Below, in pieces: positions 1 to 12,742 of a stretch of DNA of 64,000 nucleotides. This DNA is from Paragordius varius. Its lineage: Eukaryota; Nematomorpha. The notes under the pieces are model-generated. The model worked only from the letters and a program-made list of their open reading frames with translations. It did not search any database and was not told the origin of the DNA. Made by a program: the position numbers and the translations under genes. The DNA lies in contig OZ176054.1 of assembly GCA_964247055.1 (NCBI GenBank), positions 310,001-374,000 of the forward strand. The letters run 5' to 3'. The first letter of the stretch is position 1, and every line of letters begins with the position of its first letter.

Positions 1-2446
1 TTTATTTTATACGATTTTAAAAATAAAAATGGCTACCTAAAATCCAAATTTGATAAGGTGATGTCACTATAATTTTTTTGGGTAGCCCTATGGTAGTTCC
101 ATCATCACCCCAAATATTTTCGAGATCGGAGTATAAATGTAATTTTTTTGAATTTTTTAAATATTTAAAAAATTTATTTTATACGATTTTAAAAATAAAA
201 ATGGCTACCTAAAATCCAAATTTGATCAGGTGATGTCACTATAATTTTTTTTGGGTAGCCCTATGGTAGTTCCATCATCACCCCAAATATTTTGGGGATC
301 GGACTATAAATGTAATTTTTATGAATTTTTTAAATATTTAAAAAATTTATTTTATACGATTTTAAAAATAAAAATGGCTACCTAAAATCCAAATTTGATC
401 AGGTGATGTCGCCATAATTTTTTTTGAGTAGCCCTATGGTAGTTCCATCATCACCCCAAATATTTTGTTGGGGATCGGACTATAAATGTAATTTTTATGA
501 ATTTTTTAAATATTTAAAAAATTTATTTTATACGATTTTAAAAATAAAAATGGCTACCTAAAATCCAAATTTGATCAGGTGATGTCACTATAATTTTTTT
601 TGGGTAGCCCTATGGTAGTTCCATCATCACCCCAAATATTTTTGAGATCGGAGTATAAATGTAATTTTTATGAATTTTTTCAATATTTAAAAAATTTATT
701 TTATACGATTTTAAAAATAAAAATGGCTACCTAAAATCCAAATTTGATCAAGTGATGTCACCATAATTTTTTTTGGGTAGCCCTATGGTAGTTCCATCAT
801 CACCCCAAATATTTTCGAGATCGGAGTATAAATGTAATTTTTTTGAATTTTTTAAATATTTAAAAAATTTATTTTATACGATTTTAAAAATAAAAATGGC
901 TACCTAAAATCCAAATTTGATCAGGTGATGTCGCCATAATTTTTTTTGGGTAGCCCTATGGTAGTTCCATCATCACCCCAAATATTTTGGGGATCGGACT
1001 ATAAATGTAATTTTTATGAATTTTTTAAATATTTAAAAAATTTATTTTATACGATTTTAAAAATAAAAATGGCTACCTAAAATCCAAATTTGATCAGGTG
1101 ATGTCACTATAATTTTTTTTGGGTAGCCCTATGGTAGTTCCATCATCACCCCAAATATTTTCGAGATCGGAGTATAAATGTAATTTTTATGAATTTTTTA
1201 AATATTTAAAAAATTTATTTTATACGATTTTAAAAATAAAAATGGCTACCTAAAATCCAAATTTGATCAGGTGATGTCACCATAATTTTTTTTGGGTAGC
1301 CCTATGGTAGTTCCATCATCACCCCAAATATTTTGGGGATCGGACTATAAATGTAATTTTTATGAATTTTTTAAATATTTTAAAAATTTTATACGATTTT
1401 AAAAATAAAAATGGCTACCTAAAATCCAAATTTGATCAGGTGATGTCACTATAATTTTTTTGGGTAGCCCTATGGTAGTTCCATCATCACCCCAAATATT
1501 TTGGGGATCGGACTATAAATGTAATTTTTATGAATTTTTTAAATATTTATAAAATTTATTTTATACGATTTTAAAAATAAAAATGGCTACCTAAAATCCA
1601 AATTTGATCAGGTGATGTCACTATAATTTTTTTTGGGTAGCCCTATGGTAGTTCCATCATCACCCCAAATATTTTCGAGATCGGAGTATAAATGTAATTT
1701 TTATGAATTTTTTCAATATTTAAAAAATTTATTTTATACGATTTTAAAAATAAAAATGGCTACCTAAAATCCAAATTTGATCAGGTGATGTCACCATAAT
1801 TTTTTTTGGGTAGCCCTATGGTAGTTCCATCATCACCCCAAATATTTTCGAGATCGGACTATAAATGTAATTTTTATAAATTTTTTAAATATTTAAAAAA
1901 TTTATTTTATACGATTTTAAAAATAAAAATGGCTACCTAAAATCCAAATTTGATAAGGTGATGTCACTATAATTTTTTTGGGTAGCCCTATGGTAGTTCC
2001 ATCATCACCCCAAATATTTTCGAGATCGGAGTATAAATGTAATTTTTATGAATTTTTTCAATATTTAAAAAATTTATTTTATACGATTTTAAAAATAAAA
2101 ATGGCTACCTAAAATCCAAATTTGATCAGGTGATGTCACTATAATTTTTTTTGGGTAGCCCTATGGTAGTTCCATCATCACCCCAAATATTTTCGAGATC
2201 GGAGTATAAATGTAATTTTTATGAATTTTTTCAATATTTAAAAAATTTATTTTATACGATTTTAAAAATAAAAATGGCTACCTAAAATCCAAATTTGATC
2301 AGGTGATGTCGCCATAATTTTATTTGGGTAGCCCTATGGTAGTTCCATCATCACCCCAAATATTTTGGGGATCGGACTATAAATGTAATTTTTATGAATT
2401 TTTTAAATATTTAAAAAATTTATTTTATACGATTTTAAAAATAAAA
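1..2446. repeat. Array segment, mixed A/B monomers, left end
   Basis: About 14 monomers, the first cut by the window edge. A- and B-types alternate irregularly. One monomer (374-549) is 176 bp because of an extra TTG before GGGG. Monomers with the palindrome-breaking C lie at 681, 1714, 2059 and 2232. Positions 1242-1928 match 12052-12742 (four monomers). No sequence other than satellite is present. Confidence 0.9.
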
Positions 2447-3136
2447 ATGGCTACCTAAAATCCAAATTTGATAAGGTGATGTCACTATAATTTTTTTGGG
2501 TAGCCCTATGGTAGTTCCATCATCACCCCAAATATTTTCGAGATCGGAGTATAAATGTAATTTTTTTGAATTTTTTAAATATTTAAAAAATTTATTTTAT
2601 ACGATTTTAAAAATAAAAATGGCTACCTAAAATCCAAATTTGATCAGGTGATGTCGCCATAATTTTTTTTGGGTAGCCCTATGGTAGTTCCATCATCACC
2701 CCAAATATTTTGGGGATCGGACTATAAATGTAATTTTTATGAATTTTTTAAATATTTAAAAAATTTATTTTATACGATTTTAAAAATAAAAATGGCTACC
2801 TAAAATCCAAATTTGATAAGGTGATGTCACTATAATTTTTTTGGGTAGCCCTATGGTAGTTCCATCATCACCCCAAATATTTTCGAGATCGGAGTATAAA
2901 TGTAATTTTTTTGAATTTTTTAAATATTTAAAAAATTTATTTTATACGATTTTAAAAATAAAAATGGCTACCTAAAATCCAAATTTGATCAGGTGATGTC
3001 GCCATAATTTTTTTTGGGTAGCCCTATGGTAGTTCCATCATCACCCCAAATATTTTGGGGATCGGACTATAAATGTAATTTTTATGAATTTTTTAAATAT
3101 TTAAAAAATTTATTTTATACGATTTTAAAAATAAAA
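2447..3136. repeat. Tandem pair of 345-bp dimers
   Basis: The dimer consists of one A-type monomer with GATAAGG, T7 and a TTTTTTTG variant, then one B-type monomer with TCGCC. Copies 2447-2791 and 2792-3136 show no difference by eye. The same dimer occurs at about 3829, 5022 and 12916, each time opening a larger block, so it marks a local higher-order unit. Confidence 0.88.
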
Positions 3137-3828
3137 ATGGCTACCTAAAATCCAAATTTGATCAGGTGATGTCACTATAATTTTCTTTGGGTAGCCCTAT
3201 GGTAGTTCCATCATCACCCCAAATATTTTCGAGATCGGAGTATAAATGTAATTTTTATGAATTTTTTCAATATTTAAAAAATTTATTTTATACGATTTTA
3301 AAAATAAAAATGGCTACCTAAAATCCAAATTTGATCAAGTGATGTCACCATAATTTTTTTTGGGTAGCCCTATGGTAGTTCCATCATCACCCCAAATATT
3401 TTCGAGATCGGAGTATAAATGTAATTTTTATGAATTTTTTAAATATTTAAAAAATTAATATTATACGATTTTAAAAATAAAAATGGCTACCTAAAATCCA
3501 AATTTGATCAGGTGATGTCACTATAATTTTCTTTGGGTAGCCCTATGGTAGTTCCATCATCACCCCAAATATTTTCGAGATCGGAGTATAAATGTAATTT
3601 TTATGAATTTTTTCAATATTTAAAAAATTTATTTTATACGATTTTAAAAATAAAAATGGCTACCTAAAATCCAAATTTGATCAAGTGATGTCACCATAAT
3701 TTTTTTTGGGTAGCCCTATGGTAGTTCCATCATCACCCCAAATATTTTCGAGATCGGAGTATAAATGTAATTTTTATGAATTTTTTAAATATTTAAAAAA
3801 TTTATATTATACGATTTTAAAAATAAAA
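3137..3828. repeat. Tandem pair of 346-bp dimers
   Basis: Copies 3137-3482 and 3483-3828. Each has a monomer with TCACT, a T run interrupted by C (TTTTCTTTGG) and the palindrome-breaking C, followed by a monomer with GATCAAGTG and TCACC. The copies differ by a few bases in the A/T end (ATTAATATTA against TTTATATTA). Confidence 0.85.
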
Positions 3829-6145
3829 ATGACTACCTAAAATCCAAATTTGATAAGGTGATGTCACTATAATTTTTTTGGGTAGCCCTATGGTAGTTCC
3901 ATCATCACCCCAAATATTTTCGAGATCGGAGTATAAATGTAATTTTTTTGAATTTTTTAAATATTTAAAAAATTTATTTTATACGATTTTAAAAATAAAA
4001 ATGGCTACCTAAAATCCAAATTTGATCAGGTGATGTCGCCATAATTTTTTTTGGGTAGCCCTATGGTAGTTCCATCATCACCCCAAATATTTTGGGGATC
4101 GGACTATAAATGTAATTTTTATGAATTTTTTAAATATTTAAAAAATTTATTTTATACGATTTTAAAAAAAAAAATGGCTACCTAAAATCCAAATTTGATC
4201 AGGTGATGTCACTATAATTTTCTTTGGGTAGCCCTATGGTAGTTCCATCATCACCCCAAATATTTTCGAGATCGGAGTATAAATGTAATTTTTATGAATT
4301 TTTTCAATATTTAAAAAATTTATTTTATACGATTTTAAAAATAAAAATGGCTACCTAAAATCCAAATTTGATCAGGTGATGTCGCCATAATTTTTTTTGG
4401 GTAGCCCTATGGTAGTTCCATCATCACCCCAAATATTTTGGGGATCGGACTTATGAATTTTTTAAATATTTAAAAAATTTATTTTATACGATTTTAAAAA
4501 TAAAAATGGCTACCTAAAATCCAAATTTGATCAGGTGATGTCACTATAATTTTCTTTGGGTAGCCCTATGGTAGTTCCATCATCACCCCAAATATTTTCG
4601 AGATCGGAGTATAAATGTAATTTTTATGAATTTTTTCAATATTTAAAAAATTTATTTTATACGATTTTAAAAATAAAAATGGCTACCTAAAATCCAAATT
4701 TGATCAAGTGATGTCACCATAATTTTTTTTGGGTAGCCCTATGGTAGTTCCATCATCACCCCAAATATTTTCGAGATCGGAGTATAAATGTAATTTTTTT
4801 GAATTTTTTAAATATTTAAAAAATTTATTTTATACGATTTTAAAAATAAAAATGGCTACCTAAAATCCAAATTTGATCAGGTGATGTCACCATAATTTTT
4901 TTTGGGTAGCCCTATGGTAGTTCCATCATCACCCCAAATATTTTCGAGATCGGAGTATAAATGTAATTTTTATGAATTTTTTAATTTAAAAAATTTATAT
5001 TATACGATTTTAAAAATAAAAATGGCTACCTAAAATCCAAATTTGATAAGGTGATGTCACTATAATTTTTTTGGGTAGCCCTATGGTAGTTCCATCATCA
5101 CCCCAAATATTTTCGAGATCGGAGTATAAATGTAATTTTTTTGAATTTTTTAAATATTTAAAAAATTTATTTTATACGATTTTAAAAATAAAAATGGCTA
5201 CCTAAAATCCAAATTTGATCAGGTGATGTCGCCATAATTTTTTTTGGGTAGCCCTATGGTAGTTCCATCATCACCCCAAATATTTTGGGGATCGGACTAT
5301 AAATGTAATTTTTATGAATTTTTTAAATATTTAAAAAATTTATTTTATACGATTTTAAAAATAAAAATGGCTACCTAAAATCCAAATTTGATCAGGTGAT
5401 GTCACTATAATTTTCTTTGGGTAGCCCTATGGTAGTTCCATCATCACCCCAAATATTTTCGAGATCGGAGTATAAATGTAATTTTTATGAATTTTTTCAA
5501 TATTTAAAAAATTTATTTTATACGATTTTAAAAATAAAAATGGCTACCTAAAATCCAAATTTGATCAGGTGATGTCGCCATAATTTTTTTTGGGTAGCCC
5601 TATGGTAGTTCCATCATCACCCCAAATATTTTGGGGATCGGACTTATGAATTTTTTAAATATTTAAAAAATTTATTTTATACGATTTTAAAAATAAAAAT
5701 GGCTACCTAAAATCCAAATTTGATCAGGTGATGTCACTATAATTTTCTTTGGGTAGCCCTATGGTAGTTCCATCATCACCCCAAATATTTTCGAGATCGG
5801 AGTATAAATGTAATTTTTATGAATTTTTTCAATATTTAAAAAATTTATTTTATACGATTTTAAAAATAAAAATGGCTACCTAAAATCCAAATTTGATCAA
5901 GTGATGTCACCATAATTTTTTTTGGGTAGCCCTATGGTAGTTCCATCATCACCCCAAATATTTTCGAGATCGGAGTATAAATGTAATTTTTTTGAATTTT
6001 TTAAATATTTAAAAAATTTATTTTATACGATTTTAAAAATAAAAATGGCTACCTAAAATCCAAATTTGATCAGGTGATGTCACCATAATTTTTTTTGGGT
6101 AGCCCTATGGTAGTTCCATCATCACCCCAAATATTTTCGAGATCG
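3829..6145. repeat. Seven-monomer higher-order repeat, two copies, 1193-bp period
   Basis: Copy 1 starts at 3829 and copy 2 at 5022; copy 2 can be followed to about 6145. Shared markers at the same offset are GATAAGG (3852, 5045), a 14-bp-shortened B-type monomer with GGACTTATG (4450, 5643), and two interrupted-T-run monomers. The first monomer of each copy is preceded by an unusual TTTATATTAT. Copy 1 has a G-to-A change in its first GGCTACC and a longer A run near 4170, so the copies have diverged slightly. Confidence 0.88.
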
Positions 6146-6215
6146 GAGTAAATGTAATTTTTATGAATTTTTTAAATATTTAAAAAATTTATTTTATACG
6201 ATTTTAAAAATAAAA

Positions 6216-7905
6216 ATGGCTACCTAAAATCCAAATTTGATCAGGTGATGTCACCATAATTTTTTTTGGGTAGCCCTATGGTAGTTCCATCATCACCCCA
6301 AATATTTTGGGGATCGGACTATAAATGTAATTTTTATGAATTTTTTAAATATTTAAAAAATTTATTTTATACGATTTTAAAAATAAAAATGGCTAACTAA
6401 AATCCAAATTTGATCAGGTGATGTCGCCATAATTTTTTTTGGGTAGCCCTATGGTAGTTCCATCATCACCCCAAATATTTTGGGGATCGGACTATAAATG
6501 TAATTTTTATGATTTTTTTACATATTTAAAAAATTTATTTTATACGATATTAAAAATAAAAATGGCTACCTAAAATCCAAATTTGATCAGGTGATGTCAC
6601 TATAATTTTTTTTGGGTAGCCCTATGGTAGTTCCATCATCACCCCAAATATTTTCGAGATCGGAGTATAAATGTTATTTTTATAAATTTTTTAAATATTT
6701 AAAAAATTTATTTTATACGATTTTAAAAATAAAAATGGCTACCTAAAATCCAAATTTGATCAGGTGATGTCACCATAATTTTTTTTGGGTAGCCCTATGG
6801 TAATTCCATCATCACCCCAAATATTGTCGAGATCGGACTATAAATGTAATTTTTATGAATTTTTTAAATATTTAAAAAATTTATTTTATACGATTTTAAA
6901 AATAAAAATGGCTACCTAAAATCCAAATTTGATCAGGTGATGTCACCATAATTTTTTTTGGGTAGCCCTATGGTAGTTCCATCATCACCCCATATATTTT
7001 CGAGATCGGAGTATTGTAATTTTTATGAATTTTTTAAATATTTAAAAAATTTATTTTATAAGATTTTAAAAATAAAAATGGCTACCTAAAATCCAAATTT
7101 GATCAGGTGATGTCGCCATAATTTTTTTGGGTAGCCCTATGGTAGTTCCATCTCACCCCAAATATTTTCGAGATCGGAGTATAAATGTAATTTTTATGAA
7201 TTTTTTAAATATTTAAAAAATTTATTTTATACGATTTTAAAAATAAAAATGGCTACCTAAAATCCAAATTTGATCAGGTGATGTCACCATAATTTTTTTT
7301 GGGTAGCCCTATGGTAGTTCCATCATCACTTCAAATATTTTCGAGATCGGAGTATAAATGTAATTTTTATGAATTTTTTAAATATTTAAAAAATTTATTT
7401 TATACGATTTTAAAAATAAAAATGGCTACCTAAAATCCAAATTTGATCAGGTGATGTCACCATAATTTTTTTTGGGTAGCCCTATGGTAGTTCCATCATC
7501 ACCCCAAATATTTTGGGGATCGGACTATAAATGTAATTTTTATGAATTTTTTAAATATTTAAAAAATTTATTTTATACGATTTTAAAAATAAAAATGGCT
7601 ACCTAAAATCCAAATTTGATCAGGTGATGTCGCCATAATTTTTTTTGGGTAGCCCTATGGTAGTTCCATCATCACCCCAAATATTTTGGGGATCGGACTA
7701 TAAATGTAATTTTTATGAATTTTTTAAATATTTAAAAAATTTATTTTATACGATATTAAAAATAAAAATGGCTACCTAAAATCCAAATTTGATCAGGTGA
7801 TGTCACCATAATTTTTGTTGGGTAGCCCTATGGTAGTTCCATCATCACCCCAAACATTTTTGAGATCGGAGTATAAATATTTTTATGAATTTTTTAAATA
7901 TTTAA
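6216..7905. repeat. Ten-monomer segment duplicated at 13607-15296
   Basis: The offset is 7391 bp (43 monomer lengths). Shared rare markers, all at this same offset: TGATTTTTTTACATATTT, GGTAATTCC with GTCGAGATCGGAC, CCATATATTT with a GAGTATTGTAAT deletion, TATAAGATTTT, CCATCTCACC (3-bp deletion), CATCACTTCAAAT and CAAACATTTTTG. Only a few substitutions separate the copies (for example GGCTAACT here against GGCTACCT there). The match ends near 7905. Confidence 0.9.
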
Positions 7906-8105
7906 AAAATTTTTTACGATTTTAAAAATAAAAATGGCTACCTAAAATCCAAATTTGATCAGGTGATGTCGCCATAATTTTTTTGGGTAGCCCTATGGTA
8001 GTTCCATCATCACCCCAAATATTTTGGGGATCGGACTATAAATGTAATTTTTATGAATTTTTTAAATATTTAAAAAATTTATTTTATACGATTTTAAAAA
8101 TAAAA
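7906..8105. repeat. Short ordinary satellite segment
   Basis: About one monomer (TCGCC, B-type) between the 10-monomer block and the 6-mer repeat. The first bases lack the usual TTATTTTA stretch (AAAATTTTTTACG). Nothing else is present. Confidence 0.8.
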
Positions 8106-10880
8106 ATGGCTACCTAAAATCCAAATTTGATCAGGTGATGTCGCCATAATTTTTTTTGGGTAGCCCTATGGTAGTTCCATCATCACCCCAAATATTTTGG
8201 GGATCGGACTATAAATGTAATTTTTATGATTTTTTTACATATTTAAAAAATTTATTTTATACGATATTAAAAATAAAAATGGCTACCTAAAATCCAAATT
8301 TGATCAGGTGATGTCGCCATAATTTTTTTTGGGTAGCCCTATGGTAGTTCCATCATCACCCCAAATATTTTGGGGATCGGACTATAAATGTAATTTTTAT
8401 GAATTTTTTAAATATTTAAAAAATTTATTTTATACGATATTAAAAATAAAAATGGCTACCTAAAATCCAAATTTGATCAGGTGATGTCACCATAATTTTT
8501 GTTGGGTAGCCCTATGGTAGTTCCATCATCACCCCAAACATTTTTGAGATCGGAGTATAAATATTTTTATGAATTTTTTAAATATTTAAAAAATTTATTA
8601 CGATTTTAAAAATAAAAATGGCTACCTAAAATCCAAATTTGATCAGGTGATGTCGCCATAATTTTTTTGGGTAGCCCTATGGTAGTTCCATCTCACCCCA
8701 AATATTTTCGAGATCGGAGTATAAATGTAATTTTTATGAATTTTTTAAATATTTAAAAAATTTATTTTATACGATTTTAAAAATAAAAATGGCTACCTAA
8801 AATCCAAATTTGATCAGGTGATGTCACCATAATTTTTTTGGGTAGCCCTATGGTTGTTCCATCATTACTTCAAATATTTTCGAGATCGGAGTATAAATGT
8901 AATTTTTATGAATTTTTTAAATATTTAAAAAATTTATTTTATACGATTTTAAAAATAAAAATGGCTACCTAAAATCCAAATTTGATCAGGTGATGTCACT
9001 ATAATTTTTTTTGGGTAGCCCTATGGTAGTTCCATCATCACCCCAAATATTTTCGAGATCGGAGTATAAATGTAATTTTTTTGAATTTTTTAAATATTTA
9101 AAAAATTTATTTTATACGATTTTAAAAATAAAAATGGCTACCTAAAATCCAAATTTGATCAGGTGATGTCGCCATAATTTTTTTTGGGTAGCCCTATGGT
9201 AGTTCCATCATCACCCCAAATATTTTGGGGATCGGACTATAAATGTAATTTTTATGATTTTTTTACATATTTAAAAAATTTATTTTATACGATATTAAAA
9301 ATAAAAATGGCTACCTAAAATCCAAATTTGATCAGGTGATGTCGCCATAATTTTTTTTGGGTAGCCCTATGGTAGTTCCATCATCACCCCAAATATTTTG
9401 GGGATCGGACTATAAATGTAATTTTTATGAATTTTTTAAATATTTAAAAAATTTATTTTATACGATATTAAAAATAAAAATGGCTACCTAAAATCCAAAT
9501 TTGATCAGGTGATGTCACCATAATTTTTGTTGGGTAGCCCTATGGTAGTTCCATCATCACCCCAAACATTTTTGAGATCGGAGTATAAATATTTTTATGA
9601 ATTTTTTAAATATTTAAAAAATTTATTACGATTTTAAAAATAAAAATGGCTACCTAAAATCCAAATTTGATCAGGTGATGTCGCCATAATTTTTTTGGGT
9701 AGCCCTATGGTAGTTCCATCTCACCCCAAATATTTTCGAGATCGGAGTATAAATGTAATTTTTATGAATTTTTTAAATATTTAAAAAATTTATTTTATAC
9801 GATTTTAAAAATAAAAATGGCTACCTAAAATCCAAATTTGATCAGGTGATGTCACCATAATTTTTTTGGGTAGCCCTATGGTTGTTCCATCATTACTTCA
9901 AATATTTTCGAGATCGGAGTATAAATGTAATTTTTATGAATTTTTTAAATATTTAAAAAATTTATTTTATACGATTTTAAAAATAAAAATGGCTACCTAA
10001 AATCCAAATTTGATCAGGTGATGTCGCCATAATTTTTTTTGGGTAGCCCTATGGTAGTTCCATCATCACCCCAAATATTTTGGGGATCGGACTATAAATG
10101 TAATTTTTATGAATTTTTTAAATATTTAAAAAATTTATTTTATACGATTTTAAAAATAAAAATGGCTACCTAAAATCCAAATTTGATCAGGTGATGTCGC
10201 CATAATTTTTTTTGGGTAGCCCTATGGTAGTTCCATCATCACCCCAAATATTTTGGGGATCGGACTATAAATGTAATTTTTATGAATTTTTTAAATATTT
10301 AAAAAATTTATTTTATACGATTTTAAAAATAAAAATGGCTACCTAAAATCCAAATTTGATCAGGTGATGTCGCCATAATTTTTTTTGGGTAGCCCTATGG
10401 TAGTTCCATCATCACCCCAAATATTTTGGGGATCGGACTATAAATGTAATTTTTATGAATTTTTTAAATATTTAAAAAATTTATTTTATACGATATTAAA
10501 AATAAAAATGGCTACCTAAAATCCAAATTTGATCAGGTGATGTCACCATAATTTTTGTTGGGTAGCCCTATGGTAGTTCCATCATCACCCCAAACATTTT
10601 TGAGATCGGAGTATAAATATTTTTATGAATTTTTTAAATATTTAAAAAATTTATTACGATTTTAAAAATAAAAATGGCTACCTAAAATCCAAATTTGATC
10701 AGGTGATGTCGCCATAATTTTTTTGGGTAGCCCTATGGTAGTTCCATCTCACCCCAAATATTTTCGAGATCGGAGTATAAATGTAATTTTTATGAATTTT
10801 TTAAATATTTAAAAAATTTATTTTATACGATTTTAAAAATAAAAATGGCTACCTAAAATCCAAATTTGATCAGGTGATGT
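8106..10880. repeat. Six-monomer higher-order repeat, 1028-bp period, ~2.7 copies
   Basis: Copies start at 8106, 9134 and 10162; the third runs to about 10880. Markers repeating exactly every 1028 bp include CAAACATTTTTG (8535, 9563, 10591), the shortened TTTATTACG end, and CCATCTCACC (8691, 9719, 10747). The first five monomers of copies 1 and 2 look identical; the sixth differs (A-type TCACT in copy 1, B-type TCGCC in copy 2). The third copy lacks the TGATTTTTTTACAT marker of its first monomer. Part of the unit is also present once at 15159-16358. Confidence 0.9.
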
Positions 10881-11879
10881 CACCATAATTTTTTTTGGGT
10901 AGCCCTATGGTAGTTCCTTCATCACTTCAAATATTTTCGAGATCGGAGTATAAATGTAATTTTTATGAATTTTTTAAATATTTAAAAAATTTATTTCATA
11001 CGATTTTAAAAATAAAAATGGCTACCTAAAATCCAAATTGATCAGGTGATGTCACCATAATTTTTTTTGGGTAGCCTTATGGTAGTTCCATCATCACCCC
11101 AAATATTTTGGGGATCGGACTATAAATGTAATTTTTATGAATTTTTTAAATATTTAAAAATTTATTTTATACGATTTTAAAAATAAAAATGGCTACCTAA
11201 AATCCAAATTTGATCAGGTGATGTCACCATAATTTTTTTTGGGTACCCCTATGGTAGTTCCATCATCACCCCAAATATTTTTGAGATCGGAGTATAAATG
11301 TAATTTTTATGAATTTTTTAAATATTTAAAAAATTTATTTTATACGATTTTAAAATAAAAATGGCTACCTAAAATCCAAATTTGATCAGGTGATGTCGCC
11401 ATAATTTTTTTTGGGTAGCCCTATGGTAGTTCCATCATCACCCCAAATATTTTTGAGATCGGAGTATAAATGTAATTTTTATGAATTTTTTAAATATTTA
11501 AAAAATTTATTTTATACGATTTTAAAAATAAAAATGGCTACCTAAAATCCAAATTTGATCAGGTGATGTCACCATAATTTTTTTTGGGTAGCCCCATGGT
11601 AGTTCCATCATCACCCCAAATATTTTCGAGATCGGAGTATAAATGTAATTTTTATGAATTTTTTAAATATTTAAAAAATTTATTTTATACGATTTTAAAA
11701 ATAAAAATGGCTACCTAAAATCCAAATTTGATCAGGTGATGTCGCCATAATTTTTTTTGGGTAGCCCTATGGTAGTTCCATCATCACCCCAAATATTTTT
11801 GGGATCGGACTATAAATGTAATTTTTATGAATTTTTTAAATATTTAAAAAATTTATTTTATACGATTTTAAAAATAAAA
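10674..11879. repeat. Seven-monomer segment duplicated at 16359-17565
   Basis: The offset is 5685-5686 bp (33 monomers). Shared markers: CCATCTCACC, TTCCTTCATCACTTC, CCTTATGG, a monomer one base short in the A run, GGGTACCCC, and GCCCCATGG, in the same order. Its start overlaps the third copy of the 6-mer repeat. The match ends at about 11880, where this copy has CCATAATATTTTTGGG and a shortened AAATTTTGTCGAG. Confidence 0.9.
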
Positions 11880-12742
11880 ATGGCTACCTAAAATCCAAAT
11901 TTGATCAGGTGATGTCACCATAATATTTTTGGGTAGCCCTATGGTAGTTCCATCATCACCCCAAATTTTGTCGAGATCGGAGTATAAATGTAATTTTTTT
12001 GAATTTTTTAAATATTTAAAAAATTTATTTTATACGATTTTAAAAATAAAAATGGCTACCTAAAATCCAAATTTGATCAGGTGATGTCACCATAATTTTT
12101 TTTGGGTAGCCCTATGGTAGTTCCATCATCACCCCAAATATTTTGGGGATCGGACTATAAATGTAATTTTTATGAATTTTTTAAATATTTTAAAAATTTA
12201 TTTTATACGATTTTAAAAATAAAAATGGCTACCTAAAATCCAAATTTGATCAGGTGATGTCACTATAATTTTTTTGGGTAGCCCTATGGTAGTTCCATCA
12301 TCACCCCAAATATTTTGGGGATCGGACTATAAATGTAATTTTTATGAATTTTTTAAATATTTAAAAAATTTATTTTATACGATTTTAAAAATAAAAATGG
12401 CCACCTAAAATCCAAATTTGATCAGGTGATGTCACTATAATTTTTTTTGGGTAGCCCTATGGTAGTTCCATCATCACCCCAAATATTTTCGAGATCGGAG
12501 TATAAATGTAATTTTTATGAATTTTTTCAATATTTAAAAAATTTATTTTATACGATTTTAAAAATAAAAATGGCTACCTAAAATCCAAATTTGATCAGGT
12601 GATGTCACCATAATTTTTTTTGGGTAGCCCTATGGTAGTTCCATCATCACCCCAAATATTTTCGAGATCGGACTATAAATGTAATTTTTATGAATTTTTT
12701 AAATATTTAAAAAATTTATTTTATACGATTTTAAAAATAAAA
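11880..12742. repeat. Array segment; four of five monomers match 1242-1928
   Basis: Five monomers. From 12052 on they follow 1242-1928 in order (B-type with AAATATTTTAAAAATT, TCACT T7 B-type, a monomer with the palindrome-breaking C, then CGAG..GGAC). One copy here has GGCCACC instead of GGCTACC. This is the left end of the compact paralogue of the 1.2-11.9 kb region. Confidence 0.85.
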